A model generated the notes under the pieces. That model searched no databases and had not been told where the DNA came from. It saw nothing but the letters and a program-made list of their open reading frames with translations. A stretch of DNA of 14,038 bases. Origin: Desulfobacteraceae bacterium. GTDB taxonomy: Bacteria > Desulfobacterota > Desulfobacteria > Desulfobacterales > JAABRJ01. The number at the start of each line of letters is the position of its first letter. The first letter of the stretch is position 1. Positions 7,396 to 14,038 of this stretch are shown piece after piece. The DNA lies in NCBI GenBank assembly GCA_011390985.1, contig JAABRJ010000089.1, positions 1-14,038 of the forward strand, in the 5' to 3' direction. A program made the translations under genes and the position numbers.

Positions 7396-7605
7396 CCTGA
7401 GCTCCTTCCTTTTCCGTCACCCCCAGGTCTCTGCGACGTTGCGACAACAGTTTACCAGCGCCCCTTGTCGGCGGGGTCAAAATGTGAGCATCGCGGCGAC
7501 TAAAAGCATGCGGAAATAGACGGAAGATATCCCGGGATCGATAGGAAATCCGGCGCCTCGAAGCGCCCCGAAACCGGGTTACAGATCCTAATCGGATCGG
7601 ATTAC
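7396..7605 (-). other. Long untranslated leader of the five-gene operon
   Basis: About 210 bases separate the predicted transcription start from the GTG at 7395. I see no convincing open frame in the part nearest the gene. The leader holds a 5-bp hairpin GGCGC/GCGCC with a six-base loop (7552-7567) and a small GTTG/CAAC hairpin near 7440. Neither is followed by a T run in the direction of transcription, so neither looks like an intrinsic terminator. I recognise no riboswitch class. Confidence 0.4.
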
Positions 7606-7609
7606 CAAA

Positions 7610-7639
7610 TTCTGTATAACACTATGACAGAAATTGTCA
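7610..7639. promoter_or_regulatory. Two interleaved inverted repeats inside the promoter (candidate operator)
   Basis: TTCTGT (7610-7615) and ACAGAA (7627-7632) form a perfect 6-bp inverted repeat with an 11-base spacer. TGACA (7625-7629) and TGTCA (7635-7639) form a perfect 5-bp inverted repeat with a 5-base spacer. Together they cover both promoter boxes, where a bound regulator would block or redirect polymerase. The repeats are short and can occur by chance. No regulator gene is visible next to them. Confidence 0.35.
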
Positions 7640-7640
7640 A
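7613..7640 (-). promoter_or_regulatory. Sigma-70-type promoter for the five-gene operon
   Basis: On the minus strand a perfect -35 TTGACA (7640-7635) is followed after 16 bases by TATACA (7618-7613), one mismatch from what is common at -10. The predicted start is near 7606. It is the best promoter-like site in the 396-base gap between 7396 and 7791 and points at binding protein A. The surrounding sequence is much richer in A and T than the rest of the window, as expected for a control region. Confidence 0.6.
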
Positions 7641-7791
7641 TAATACCGGGCTGCAGCAGCAGGTTGAAAAAGGCCCCGATCAGGCAAAGCGCGAGATTGC
7701 CGCCCAACTGCCCCAAGGTCAAGCTGGCGCCCTTCAGCGGCCCAAGTTTCGTGGCCCCACCGCAACCGGAACCCCGTCACAAACGGTGGTT

Positions 7792-8310
7792 TCACTCCAC
7801 GGTTTGGCCTGGGGCGCCGGCGCCGGCTTGGCGTTCGGCCGGCACCCGGTTGGCCGGGCAGTCGACATAAATACAGCGGCTGCATTCAGTGCGCCGCAGC
7901 GTCAGCCCCACGACGGTCACCGCGATGACGTAGACCATGAGCTGCCCCGGGTGATCCAGCAGCCAGTAAAGCGGAAAAAGGGTCAGGACCAGACCGGCCA
8001 GCAGCGACAACCCCTTTTCGTGCCATTTCAGGGGCGCCTTGCGGGGTTCGAAAAACTTGGGTACACCCCACATGAACAGGCATTTGACGGTCTTTTCGTC
8101 CCGGGCATAGTGCGGGCAGTGGCTGCAGAAAAAACGATAGAGCGCCAGGATGCAGGCCAGAACCACCAGCAGGTAGGCGCCAAGCCAGAATGTCGAAGCC
8201 GCGGCGATGGCCGCGCCCGCGGTCAGCAGCGGGACGGCCGCCATCAGGTTCCAGTAGAGAAAATCTCCAAAAGTGTAACGATGCTTGAGATCATGGCAGT
8301 TTCCGGTCAT
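7792..8310 (-). CDS. Four-helix membrane protein with cysteine clusters, function unknown
   Basis: 172 residues with four predicted membrane segments (about 19-38, 42-60, 101-119, 122-140). Directly after helix 2 comes Cys62-x2-Cys65 (CSHCPHY) with Cys77 and a basic segment (VPKFFEPRKAPLKWHEKG). After helix 4 comes Cys143-x2-Cys146-x4-Cys151 (CSRCIYVDCPANRVP). The two clusters lie at equivalent positions after a helix pair and on the same side of the membrane if the helices are as predicted, so they could together bind a metal or Fe-S centre or do thiol chemistry; this is inference. I do not recognise the family. The ATG at 8310 has a strong ribosome binding site (GGGAGGT, 5 bases away) and lies 16 bases after the DUF218 gene, so the two are probably cotranscribed. 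Confidence 0.82.
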   Translation of the reverse strand: MTGNCHDLKHRYTFGDFLYWNLMAAVPLLTAGAAIAAASTFWLGAYLLVVLACILALYRFFCSHCPHYARDEKTVKCLFMWGVPKFFEPRKAPLKWHEKGLSLLAGLVLTLFPLYWLLDHPGQLMVYVIAVTVVGLTLRRTECSRCIYVDCPANRVPAERQAGAGAPGQTVE

Positions 8311-8326
8311 CGGTCACCTCCCGGTA

Positions 8327-9082
8327 TCAGTAGAAAAAACGGTAGGCCAACAGCCCGAGATATTCGTGCAGGGCCTCGGAAAAAGGGTCGTAGCTTTGGG
8401 GCAGAAAAGCCGACCAGCCGTATGTTTTATTCTCCCAGGTGCGGAAACCTGCCGGGTAAAACAGCGCCGCGAGCCCGGCCTTTTCAAAGCTCAGCTGCGT
8501 GCGCCGGATGTGCAGCGCCGAGGTCACCACGATCGGCCGCCGAAACCCCTGCGCCTGGCAGAGCGCCTTTGAAAATTGGGCGTTTTCAAGGGTGTCCCGG
8601 CTTCGATCCTCCAGCAGGATCAGGTCCTGGGGCACCCCCAGGTCCGTCAGTAAACGGCGGTAGATGGGCCCCATGGGCGCCCGCTCGGGGTGAACCTGGC
8701 CGCCGCTCAGGATCACCGGCACTCCCAGCCGCCGTTGCAACCTGACCACCGTGACAATCCGATCCCAGGTGCCCTCGGAAGGGATGCCGATCCCGCTCAG
8801 GTCCGGTGACCCGTCATGGACCGCGCCCCCCATCATGATGATGACATCGCCCTTGGGGTCCGCGGGGATGTTCACACCGGACTCCAGCGTCCGCAGCAGT
8901 TTGCCGGCCACCGGCGGGGTTGCCGGTATCCAGAGCGCGGCGGCAATCAGGAGCTGCACCAGCGCGCGCCCCGGACGGCCGCGCAGAAGGCTGAGCATGC
9001 CGCCTGCGATAAAAAAGAGAACAAACAGACCCGGCAGCAGAAGAAACGGCGTGACGATTTTTTTGACGAGGTAGAGGTCCAT
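8327..9082 (-). CDS. DUF218 (ElyC/YdcF-like) membrane protein
   Basis: 251 residues. The N-terminus (MDLYLVKKIVTPFLLLPG) and two hydrophobic segments (about 9-32 and 39-54) resemble the membrane anchor of ElyC. A DUF218 domain follows (about 77-240), with DVIIMMGG at its first strand, VPVILSGGQ, the helix-capping DTLENA and RPIVVTSALHIRR. The family is linked to cell-envelope work (ElyC and SanA in Escherichia coli), but the reaction is not established. The ATG at 9082 is chosen because the ElyC-like anchor begins there and AAGG lies 5 bases upstream. The open frame reaches back to 9370, but that extra stretch is Arg/Pro/Ala-rich and overlaps the gene before it. A 12-bp palindrome (GCTGCGCGCAGC, 9103-9114) lies in the 71-base gap upstream. 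Confidence 0.88.
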   Translation of the reverse strand: MDLYLVKKIVTPFLLLPGLFVLFFIAGGMLSLLRGRPGRALVQLLIAAALWIPATPPVAGKLLRTLESGVNIPADPKGDVIIMMGGAVHDGSPDLSGIGIPSEGTWDRIVTVVRLQRRLGVPVILSGGQVHPERAPMGPIYRRLLTDLGVPQDLILLEDRSRDTLENAQFSKALCQAQGFRRPIVVTSALHIRRTQLSFEKAGLAALFYPAGFRTWENKTYGWSAFLPQSYDPFSEALHEYLGLLAYRFFY

Positions 9083-9153
9083 CTCGGCCTTAGATAAGCG
9101 GTGCTGCGCGCAGCCGGGCGCCGGGTGTGCAGCCCCGCGTGAGGTTGTGCGGT

Positions 9154-9687
9154 TCAGAGCAGGTGCTGCTGAAAGGTTGCCAGCGCATCCGGCAATTTGC
9201 GGCGCACGAAGGTTTCCTTTTCGCGCTGGTGCAGGCCCTGATAGTGCCCGTACTGCGGGTGGCCGGCGGCCAGTTGGGGCGCCTGCCCGGCGACGGCCGT
9301 TTTGACCCGGTCGAGCTCCTGGACCATCTGGATCAGGCCGAAGGTTTGGGTGGCAAACCCGCTGAGCCATCCCAGGCGCCGCATCATTTCAAAGCGCACC
9401 TGATCCGCCAGGAAGAGATGGATTTCCACCACCTGCATCTTATCATCGCTGTCCAGGTAGGGGAACAGGCTGGCCGCCCCGAGGTCCAGCACCCCCATGA
9501 TCAGCTCGTAGTAAGCCGCATTGCCCTGTTCTCCGGGAAGCGCCAGAGCATAGAGACATTTGTCCGAAAGATCCTCCAACCGGGTGGTCTCGCCAAAGGC
9601 CTCGCCGAAGCGCCGGGACCAGGCCCCAAAGGCCTTCTGTGCCAGCAATCGCGACCGGTAGCCCGCGAGATCGACAATCTCCGCCAT
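9154..9687 (-). CDS. Helical protein of unknown function
   Basis: 177 residues, mostly helical, soluble, without signal peptide or membrane segment. Recognisable stretches are LSDKCLYALALPGEQGNAAY, ELIMGVLDLG, MQVVEIHLFLADQVRFEMM and a C-terminal KETFVRRKLPDAL. I recall similar unannotated proteins from sulfate reducers but cannot name a family, so no function is given. The ATG at 9687 is preceded by a G-rich ribosome binding site (GGGAGGG) about 8 bases away. A GTG at 9690 and a TTG at 9705 are possible but less likely. It appears to lead a three-gene minus-strand cluster with the DUF218 and cysteine-rich membrane proteins, and is divergent from the DUF3141 gene. Confidence 0.75.
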   Translation of the reverse strand: MAEIVDLAGYRSRLLAQKAFGAWSRRFGEAFGETTRLEDLSDKCLYALALPGEQGNAAYYELIMGVLDLGAASLFPYLDSDDKMQVVEIHLFLADQVRFEMMRRLGWLSGFATQTFGLIQMVQELDRVKTAVAGQAPQLAAGHPQYGHYQGLHQREKETFVRRKLPDALATFQQHLL

Positions 9688-9971
9688 CACGGCCCCCTCC
9701 CCCAAAGACCCGCCTGGCCGACGCTTTGGGGTCGCCGGCGAAAAACAGGCCTGGCCTCGATTTAAATTTCCGTTTCATTCTGCTCACAGGTATACTAAAT
9801 TCCGCTGGCAATGGAAACGGGTGGCCTCCGAAAAAATGCGCGGCCGCAGGCGCACACATCAAGGGGAACAAAGCGGGCTGAAGGAGCGTCCCGGCGGCGG
9901 GGTTAACCATCGACCGTCGCACCGCTTGCAAAAAACCCGATCCGAACGACCTCTCTTGAAAGGAGACGGGC
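9688..9971. promoter_or_regulatory. Divergent intergenic region with a probable plus-strand promoter
   Basis: This 284-base region separates the minus-strand three-gene cluster from the DUF3141 gene. An AT-rich patch (9760-9800) breaks the GC-rich background and holds a good -10 box TATACT (9791-9796) on the plus strand. The -35 is poor (TTTCCG at 18 bases or TTCCGT at 17), so an activator may be involved. This would leave an untranslated leader of about 170 bases before the ATG at 9972. I could not pick a convincing promoter for the minus-strand cluster. CGCCGGCG at 9733-9740 is a palindrome without a terminator-like T run on either side in the right direction. Confidence 0.4.
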
Positions 9972-12191
9972 ATGCAAAACCTCACCGCCACCCCCCTCAG
10001 CTGGATCCAGGATGCCTTTCCCTATGGGCTGGACGCCGCCCAGCGCACGGTCCTTTTCTGGGATGTGATGCGCAAACGCGGCAATACCTACCTGGCGCAT
10101 CTGCGCCGGGGCCAGCCGCCGGTGCTGGTTTTCTGCTATGAAGTGATCCTTTCCGGGGCGGCGCTGGAGCGGCCGGTGAACTACGACCTGGTCCGCATTC
10201 TGGACCGGCGCAGCCCGCAGCAACCCGACCGCCGCAGCCAGAAAGCGGTGCAGACGGCTGACGCAGGCGACCGCCGGGTCCATGCCCACGGTCGGCGGCA
10301 CAAGCCCCTGGTCGCCGAAAAAGCCCCACGGGCGACCAGTCGGCCGATCGTGATCATCGACCCCAGGGCCGGCCACGGTCCCGGCATCGGCGGTTCCAAA
10401 CAGGATTCCCAGATAGGCAAGGCGCTGGACGCGGGGCATCCGGTGTATTTCCTGATTTTCAAAACGCGGCCCGTGCCAGGACAGACCCTCGAAGACGTCC
10501 GCAATGCGCAGATCCGCTTTGTTGAAGAAGTTCGCCGCCGCCATCCCGGCGCCCCCAGGCCGGCGGTGGTCGGCAACTGCCAGGGGGGCTGGGCGGCCGC
10601 CCTGGTGGGCGCGGAAAGGCCCGACCTGATCGGCCCGATGGTCTTCAACGGCTCCCCGCTGTCCTACTGGGGCGGGGTCGAAGGCGTCAACCCGATGCGC
10701 TACCTCGGGGGCCTGCTGGGTGGTGTCTGGCTCAACTCCCTCCTCAGCGATCTGGGCAATGACACCTTCGACGGCGCCAACCTGGTGGCCAATTTCGAGA
10801 ACCTCAACCCGGCCAACACCCTCTGGTCGAAGCACTACACCCTTTACGCCAAGATCGACACGGAAGCCCAACGCTACCTGACCTTCGAAAAATGGTGGGG
10901 CGGCTTCTTTCTGATGACCGGCCAAGAGATTCACACCATCGTCGACGGCCTTTTTGTGGGCAACAAACTGGAGCGCGGCGAATTCGAACTGGCCCCCGGC
11001 AAGCGCATCGACCTCAAGGCCAACAACAACCCCGTGGTGGTCTTCGCCTCTTTCGGCGACAACATCACCCCGCCGCAGCAGGCGTTCAACTGGATCGTCA
11101 AAGCCTACGGCAGCGCCGAGGAAATCCGGCGCCGGAGACAGGTCATCGTGGTGCATACCCACAAAGAAATCGGCCACCTGGGGATTTTCGCTTCCGCCAA
11201 GATCGCACGCAAGGACCACAAGGAAATTATCGCGAGCTTCACCATGCTCGACTATCTGCCGCCGGGGCTCTATGAAATGGTCATCGAGGACGACCCTGAA
11301 AGCGCCGACGAATACCAGGTGCGCTTCGTGGAAAAAACCACCCAGGACCTCCTGGCGATCGACGACCGCCCCGAGGAAGAGCTGGCCTTCTACGGGGTCA
11401 AGCAGGTTTCGGAATTAAACGACGCCTTCTACCGGTTTTTTCTGGCCCCCTGGGTGCGTGCGGCCACCACCGAATCCTCGGCCGAAATACTGCGACAGTC
11501 GAACCCGCTGCGCATCCAGCGCTGGCTTTTTTCCGATATCAACCCCTGGCTGATCCCGGTCAGCATGTGGGCGTCGATCATCCGCAAGGGCAACCGCCAA
11601 CCGGTGGCGGCGGACAACGTATTCAGCCGGATTGAAAAGAACGTCTCGCAAAGTATCGTCAGCGGCCTCAATTTCTACCGGGATATGCGGGACAGCCTGT
11701 TGGAGCAGCTTTTTCGAACCATCTACGAAAACCCGTGGGTAAAGACCCTGTATCCGGCACCGGCATCGGATTCCGGCGACGGCGCCCGGCAAGTCGAGGC
11801 GCTGCGGCGCGAGGATGCCGAAAGTCTGCGACAGGCCATGGGCAAGGGGGGATTCCGGGAGGCGGCGGTCCGCATCATTCTGACCCTGATGCGGGCGGAT
11901 TTCGAACTTCAGCGCAAGGGCTACGCCATGGCGGGCCGGCTGACCCAGAAAAACCGGCGCACCCGGGACATCGGCCCGGGCGAGTTGCAGGACCTGGTCC
12001 GGACCCAGGCGCGCATCCTGCAAACCGACACCGACCAGGCCATCGCCGCCCTGCCCCGGCTGCTGCCGACCCGCAAAGACCGTCGCGAGGCCCTGGCGCT
12101 GCTAGGCGAAGGGGTCAAGATGCTCGGCCGCGAGCCCAATGCCCAGGAGCAGGTTGCAGTGGCCAGGATGACGGCCGTGCTCTCCGCTTGA
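9972..12191 (+). CDS. DUF3141 protein, PHA-synthase-like alpha/beta hydrolase
   Basis: 739 residues, near the usual length for DUF3141 (PF11339). Hallmarks are the IDPRAGHGPGIGGSK strand-loop (129-143), the nucleophile elbow GNCQGGWA with Cys203 as nucleophile (Gly-x-Cys-x-Gly, as in polyhydroxyalkanoate synthases), SPLSYWGG, NPANTLWSKHYTLY, FEKWWGG, FGDNITPPQQ with the likely catalytic Asp363, and IGHLGIF with His402. Cys, Asp and His are thus all present. The reaction is not established for the family; acyl transfer or polyester metabolism is inferred from the Cys elbow. No phasin, PhaC or PhaB gene is in the window. Residues 80-122 are an Arg/His/Gln-rich insert where relatives have a short linker. 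The start is the ATG at 9972 with AAGGAG 6 bases upstream. The gene appears monocistronic and meets trpA tail to tail. Confidence 0.93.
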   Translation: MQNLTATPLSWIQDAFPYGLDAAQRTVLFWDVMRKRGNTYLAHLRRGQPPVLVFCYEVILSGAALERPVNYDLVRILDRRSPQQPDRRSQKAVQTADAGDRRVHAHGRRHKPLVAEKAPRATSRPIVIIDPRAGHGPGIGGSKQDSQIGKALDAGHPVYFLIFKTRPVPGQTLEDVRNAQIRFVEEVRRRHPGAPRPAVVGNCQGGWAAALVGAERPDLIGPMVFNGSPLSYWGGVEGVNPMRYLGGLLGGVWLNSLLSDLGNDTFDGANLVANFENLNPANTLWSKHYTLYAKIDTEAQRYLTFEKWWGGFFLMTGQEIHTIVDGLFVGNKLERGEFELAPGKRIDLKANNNPVVVFASFGDNITPPQQAFNWIVKAYGSAEEIRRRRQVIVVHTHKEIGHLGIFASAKIARKDHKEIIASFTMLDYLPPGLYEMVIEDDPESADEYQVRFVEKTTQDLLAIDDRPEEELAFYGVKQVSELNDAFYRFFLAPWVRAATTESSAEILRQSNPLRIQRWLFSDINPWLIPVSMWASIIRKGNRQPVAADNVFSRIEKNVSQSIVSGLNFYRDMRDSLLEQLFRTIYENPWVKTLYPAPASDSGDGARQVEALRREDAESLRQAMGKGGFREAAVRIILTLMRADFELQRKGYAMAGRLTQKNRRTRDIGPGELQDLVRTQARILQTDTDQAIAALPRLLPTRKDRREALALLGEGVKMLGREPNAQEQVAVARMTAVLSA

Positions 12192-12220
12192 TCCGCGCCA
12201 GTTGCCGGCGGCGGCGGTGG
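12192..12220. other. Short convergent gap between DUF3141 gene and trpA
   Basis: Only 29 GC-rich bases separate the two stop codons. There is no hairpin followed by a T run on either strand, so no intrinsic terminator is visible; transcripts must end by another mechanism or run into the opposing gene. Confidence 0.5.
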
Positions 12221-12985
12221 TCAGGAGAGCAGACTACGGATAAACCCTTCCACCGCCCCGACCCCGTGTTGGTCCACCAGACGGATGGTCTCGGTACCGA
12301 TCACGGCGATATCCACCTTGCCCCTGAGAAAATCGATGTCGGCCCGGTCCTTGACCCCGAAGCCCAGGGCCAGCGGCAGGTCCGTTGCCTGGCGGCAGCG
12401 CGCCAGGTAGCCCTCCAGCTCTTGGGAAAACGCCGTCTGCTGGCCGGTCACTCCCTTGCGGGCGACGCAGTAGATAAAGCCGCGGCCGTGACCGGCCAGC
12501 ATCCGCATACGCTCCTGACCGGTGGTGGGTGAAAAGATGAAGATCGGCGCCAGTCCATGGGCCTGCATGGCGGTCAGATAGGTCTCTCCCTCCTCGGGCG
12601 GCAGGTCGGCGACGATCGCCCCGGCCATGCCGATGCGCGCCATCTCGGCGGCGAAGTCCGCGACCCCGTATTTGAAGACGATGTTGCAATAGGTCATGAA
12701 CAGGAACGGGATGTCGAAGGCCGCGGTCACCCGTTCGGCAAACGCCAGCGACTGCCGCACCCGGGCGCCGCGGCCGAGGACTTCCTGGTTGGCCCGCAGG
12801 ATGACCGGCCCGTCGGCAATCGGCTCGGAAAACGGGATCTGGAGCTCCATCAGGTCCACCCCGGCCGCCACCATGGCCCTCACGATCTCAAAAGACGCCT
12901 CGAATGACGGGTAGCCGACGACGATGTGGGTCATCAGCAGGATGTCCTTTTTCGCGCGCTGACCTCGCAGGTAGGTTTCAAGCAT
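12221..12985 (-). CDS. trpA: Tryptophan synthase alpha subunit
   Basis: 254 residues, a little shorter than the usual 260-270. It cleaves indole-3-glycerol phosphate to indole and glyceraldehyde 3-phosphate and passes indole to TrpB. The catalytic Glu47 and Asp58 are seen in MELQIPFSEPIADGP. Other family segments are HIVVGYPS, FLFMTYCNIVFKYG, IVADLPPEE, FIFSPTT, KGVTGQQ and LALGFGV. The last phosphate-loop region reads VIGTETIR rather than the common VIGSA, and the mobile loop lacks the usual Arg or Ala after GVTG, so this is a diverged TrpA. The start at 12985 is chosen because homology begins there; the longer open frame to 13141 is out-of-frame trpB sequence. It overlaps the trpB end by 8 bases, indicating translational coupling. 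Confidence 0.96.
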   Translation of the reverse strand: MLETYLRGQRAKKDILLMTHIVVGYPSFEASFEIVRAMVAAGVDLMELQIPFSEPIADGPVILRANQEVLGRGARVRQSLAFAERVTAAFDIPFLFMTYCNIVFKYGVADFAAEMARIGMAGAIVADLPPEEGETYLTAMQAHGLAPIFIFSPTTGQERMRMLAGHGRGFIYCVARKGVTGQQTAFSQELEGYLARCRQATDLPLALGFGVKDRADIDFLRGKVDIAVIGTETIRLVDQHGVGAVEGFIRSLLS

Positions 12986-14038
12986 CGTATTGCTCCGCCT
13001 TGTGTTTGATGAAATCCCGCCAGGCCGGGTCTTGAAGCGCCTCGGCGATGGTGAAGATGTCCTTGTCGCCGCGGCCGGACTGGTTGATGATGACGATGTC
13101 GTCGGCGGCCATTTCCGGCACTTCCTTGAAGGCACGGGCAAACGCGTGGGCCGACTCCAGTGCCGGGATCAGGCCTTCCTTGCGCATGGTGAGGGTCAAG
13201 GCGTCCAGGACCTCGGCATCGGTGGCGGCCTCGAAGCGCGCCCGGCCGGATTGTTTGAACTGCGCCAGGATCGGGGAGACCCCCACGTAGTCCAGTCCCG
13301 CCGATATGCTGTGGGTCTCCCGCATCTGGCCGTCGCTGTCCTGCAGAAAAAAGGTCCTGTAGCCCTGGGCGACCCCCACGCTGGCATCCGCCGAGCACAA
13401 ACGTGAGGCATGCCGACCCGAATCGAGCCCCTTGCCGCCGGCCTCCACGCCCACCAGTTCCACCGGATCGTCCAGAAACCCCGAAAAAAGTCCCATCGCA
13501 TTGGAGCCGCCGCCCACGCAGGCGTAAACCCGCTTTGGCAGCCGCCCTTCCCTTTCGAGTATCTGGCGGCGGGCCTCGCGGCCGATGATCGACTGAAAAT
13601 AGGTCACCATCTCCGGGAAGGGGTGAGGTCCGCAGGCCGTCCCGAGCACGTAGTGGGTGGTGTCCATGTTGCCGACCCAGTCGCGGAAGGCCTCGTTGAT
13701 GGCGTCCTTCAGGATGCGGGTGCCGTCGCGGACCGGCACCACCGTCGCGCCCAGTCGCTCCATCCAGAAGACGTTGGGGCGCTGGCGCGCCACGTCGACC
13801 TCGCCCATGTAGACGGTGCAGTCAAAACCGAAGCGCGCCGCCATGGTGGCGGTCGCCACCCCGTGCTGACCGGCGCCGGTTTCGGCGATCACCCGCGTTT
13901 TGCCCATGCGCTGAACCAGCAGCCCCTGACCCATGACGTTGTTGGCCTTGTGGGCGCCGGTGTGGTTGAGATCCTCGCGCTTGACGTAGATGCGCGCCCC
14001 GCCGAAATGGCGGGTGAGGTTCGCCGCAAAGGTGAGCG
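12978..14038 (-). CDS. trpB: Tryptophan synthase beta subunit, N-terminus outside the window
   Basis: About 353 codons are present and the frame runs off the right edge, so roughly 40-50 N-terminal residues are missing. TrpB joins indole and serine to make tryptophan with pyridoxal phosphate. The cofactor lysine is in HTGAHKANN (codon 13949-13947). Also seen are AETGAGQHGVA, the phosphate-binding GGGSNAMG, GVEAGGKGLDSGRHASRL, SISAGLDYVGVSP, LESAHA and the C-terminal SGRGDKDIFT. The spacing and motifs fit the standard TrpB1 type that works with TrpA. It is the upstream partner of trpA; the promoter lies beyond the window. Confidence 0.97.
   Translation of the reverse strand, partial: LTFAANLTRHFGGARIYVKREDLNHTGAHKANNVMGQGLLVQRMGKTRVIAETGAGQHGVATATMAARFGFDCTVYMGEVDVARQRPNVFWMERLGATVVPVRDGTRILKDAINEAFRDWVGNMDTTHYVLGTACGPHPFPEMVTYFQSIIGREARRQILEREGRLPKRVYACVGGGSNAMGLFSGFLDDPVELVGVEAGGKGLDSGRHASRLCSADASVGVAQGYRTFFLQDSDGQMRETHSISAGLDYVGVSPILAQFKQSGRARFEAATDAEVLDALTLTMRKEGLIPALESAHAFARAFKEVPEMAADDIVIINQSGRGDKDIFTIAEALQDPAWRDFIKHKAEQYDA

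Larger units (their letters stand above)
7588..7722 (-). other. Possible small membrane-protein frame or gene remnant
   Basis: After the TGA of the cysteine-rich membrane protein gene (7794-7792) and a second in-frame TGA (7779-7777), the same frame stays open for 62 codons to a TAG at 7590-7588. Its middle has strong G/C bias at third positions and encodes a hydrophobic stretch (LALCLIGAFFNLLL) that could span a membrane. There is no ATG or GTG; a TTG at 7722, with AAGGG about 8 bases upstream, would give 44 residues. Its 3' part overlaps the operon promoter. It may be a small protein, a decayed gene end or chance. Confidence 0.2.

Noticed and set aside
7552..7567. Intrinsic terminator for the three-gene cluster
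   Set aside because: The GGCGC/GCGCC hairpin is only 5 bp and is not followed by T residues in the leftward direction; it also lies downstream of the probable operon promoter.
7624..8745. A 373-codon plus-strand frame over the promoter, membrane protein and DUF218 genes
   Set aside because: It is opposite two genes with membrane helices, conserved motifs and ribosome binding sites; its translation is Arg/Pro/Gly-rich without structure.
9103..9114. Perfect 12-bp palindrome GCTGCGCGCAGC as an operator
   Set aside because: GC-only palindromes of this length are frequent in such GC-rich DNA, and no promoter boxes surround it.
9083..9370. A 96-residue N-terminal extension of the DUF218 protein
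   Set aside because: Arg/Pro/Ala-rich with no similarity to ElyC-like N-termini, and it overlaps the preceding gene; the ATG at 9082 has a ribosome binding site and begins the membrane anchor.
9903..11219. A 438-codon open frame on the minus strand inside the DUF3141 gene
   Set aside because: It lies antisense to a gene with clear family motifs and a good ribosome binding site. Its translation is His/Gly/Arg-rich without domain-like hydrophobic pattern; long antisense frames are expected in GC-rich DNA.
12986..13141. A 52-residue N-terminal extension of TrpA
   Set aside because: This is trpB sequence read in another frame; TrpA similarity begins at the ATG at 12985.

Overview
The window is GC-rich, densely packed bacterial DNA. 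The mix of genes (a sensor operon with PF04392 binding proteins, a 2TM-PAS hybrid kinase, a DUF3141 protein, trpBA) is what I would expect from a sulfate-reducer-like member of the Desulfobacterota (former Deltaproteobacteria). That placement is an inference from gene style; no rRNA or other marker is present. I saw no tRNA, CRISPR array, insertion sequence or transposase.

Layout, left to right. (1) Positions 1-153, plus strand: the last 50 codons of an unrecognised gene. (2) Positions 132-7395, all on the minus strand and read right to left: a tight five-gene operon. Its order is periplasmic binding protein A (7395-6214), hybrid histidine kinase with PAS and receiver domains (6198-4390), periplasmic binding protein B (4387-3332), a membrane protein with a Cache-like sensor domain and a HAMP-like region but no output domain (3274-2348), and a fusion of a second such sensor module to a full MFS transporter (2348-132). 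A consensus-like promoter with two inverted repeats lies at 7613-7640, about 210 bases upstream of the first gene. (3) Positions 9687-7792, minus strand: a three-gene cluster made of an unknown helical protein, an ElyC/YdcF-like DUF218 membrane protein and a four-helix membrane protein with cysteine clusters. (4) Positions 9972-12191, plus strand: a 739-residue DUF3141 protein related to polyhydroxyalkanoate synthase-type alpha/beta hydrolases. (5) Positions 14038-12221, minus strand: trpB (N-terminus outside the window) and trpA, overlapping by 8 bases.

The most interesting part is the five-gene operon. It has two ABC-type binding proteins but no ABC permease or ATPase. The only transporter is an MFS protein carrying an extracytoplasmic sensor module at its N-terminus, and the neighbouring sensor protein is its paralogue. 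I read it as a ligand-sensing system (binding proteins plus kinase) genetically tied to a directly sensor-gated transporter; this is inference. At the sensor/MFS junction an in-frame T TTT TTT heptamer would fuse the two proteins after a -1 slip, and the -1 frame is open straight into the MFS gene.

trpBA make the last two enzymes of tryptophan synthesis and have no evident link to the other genes.
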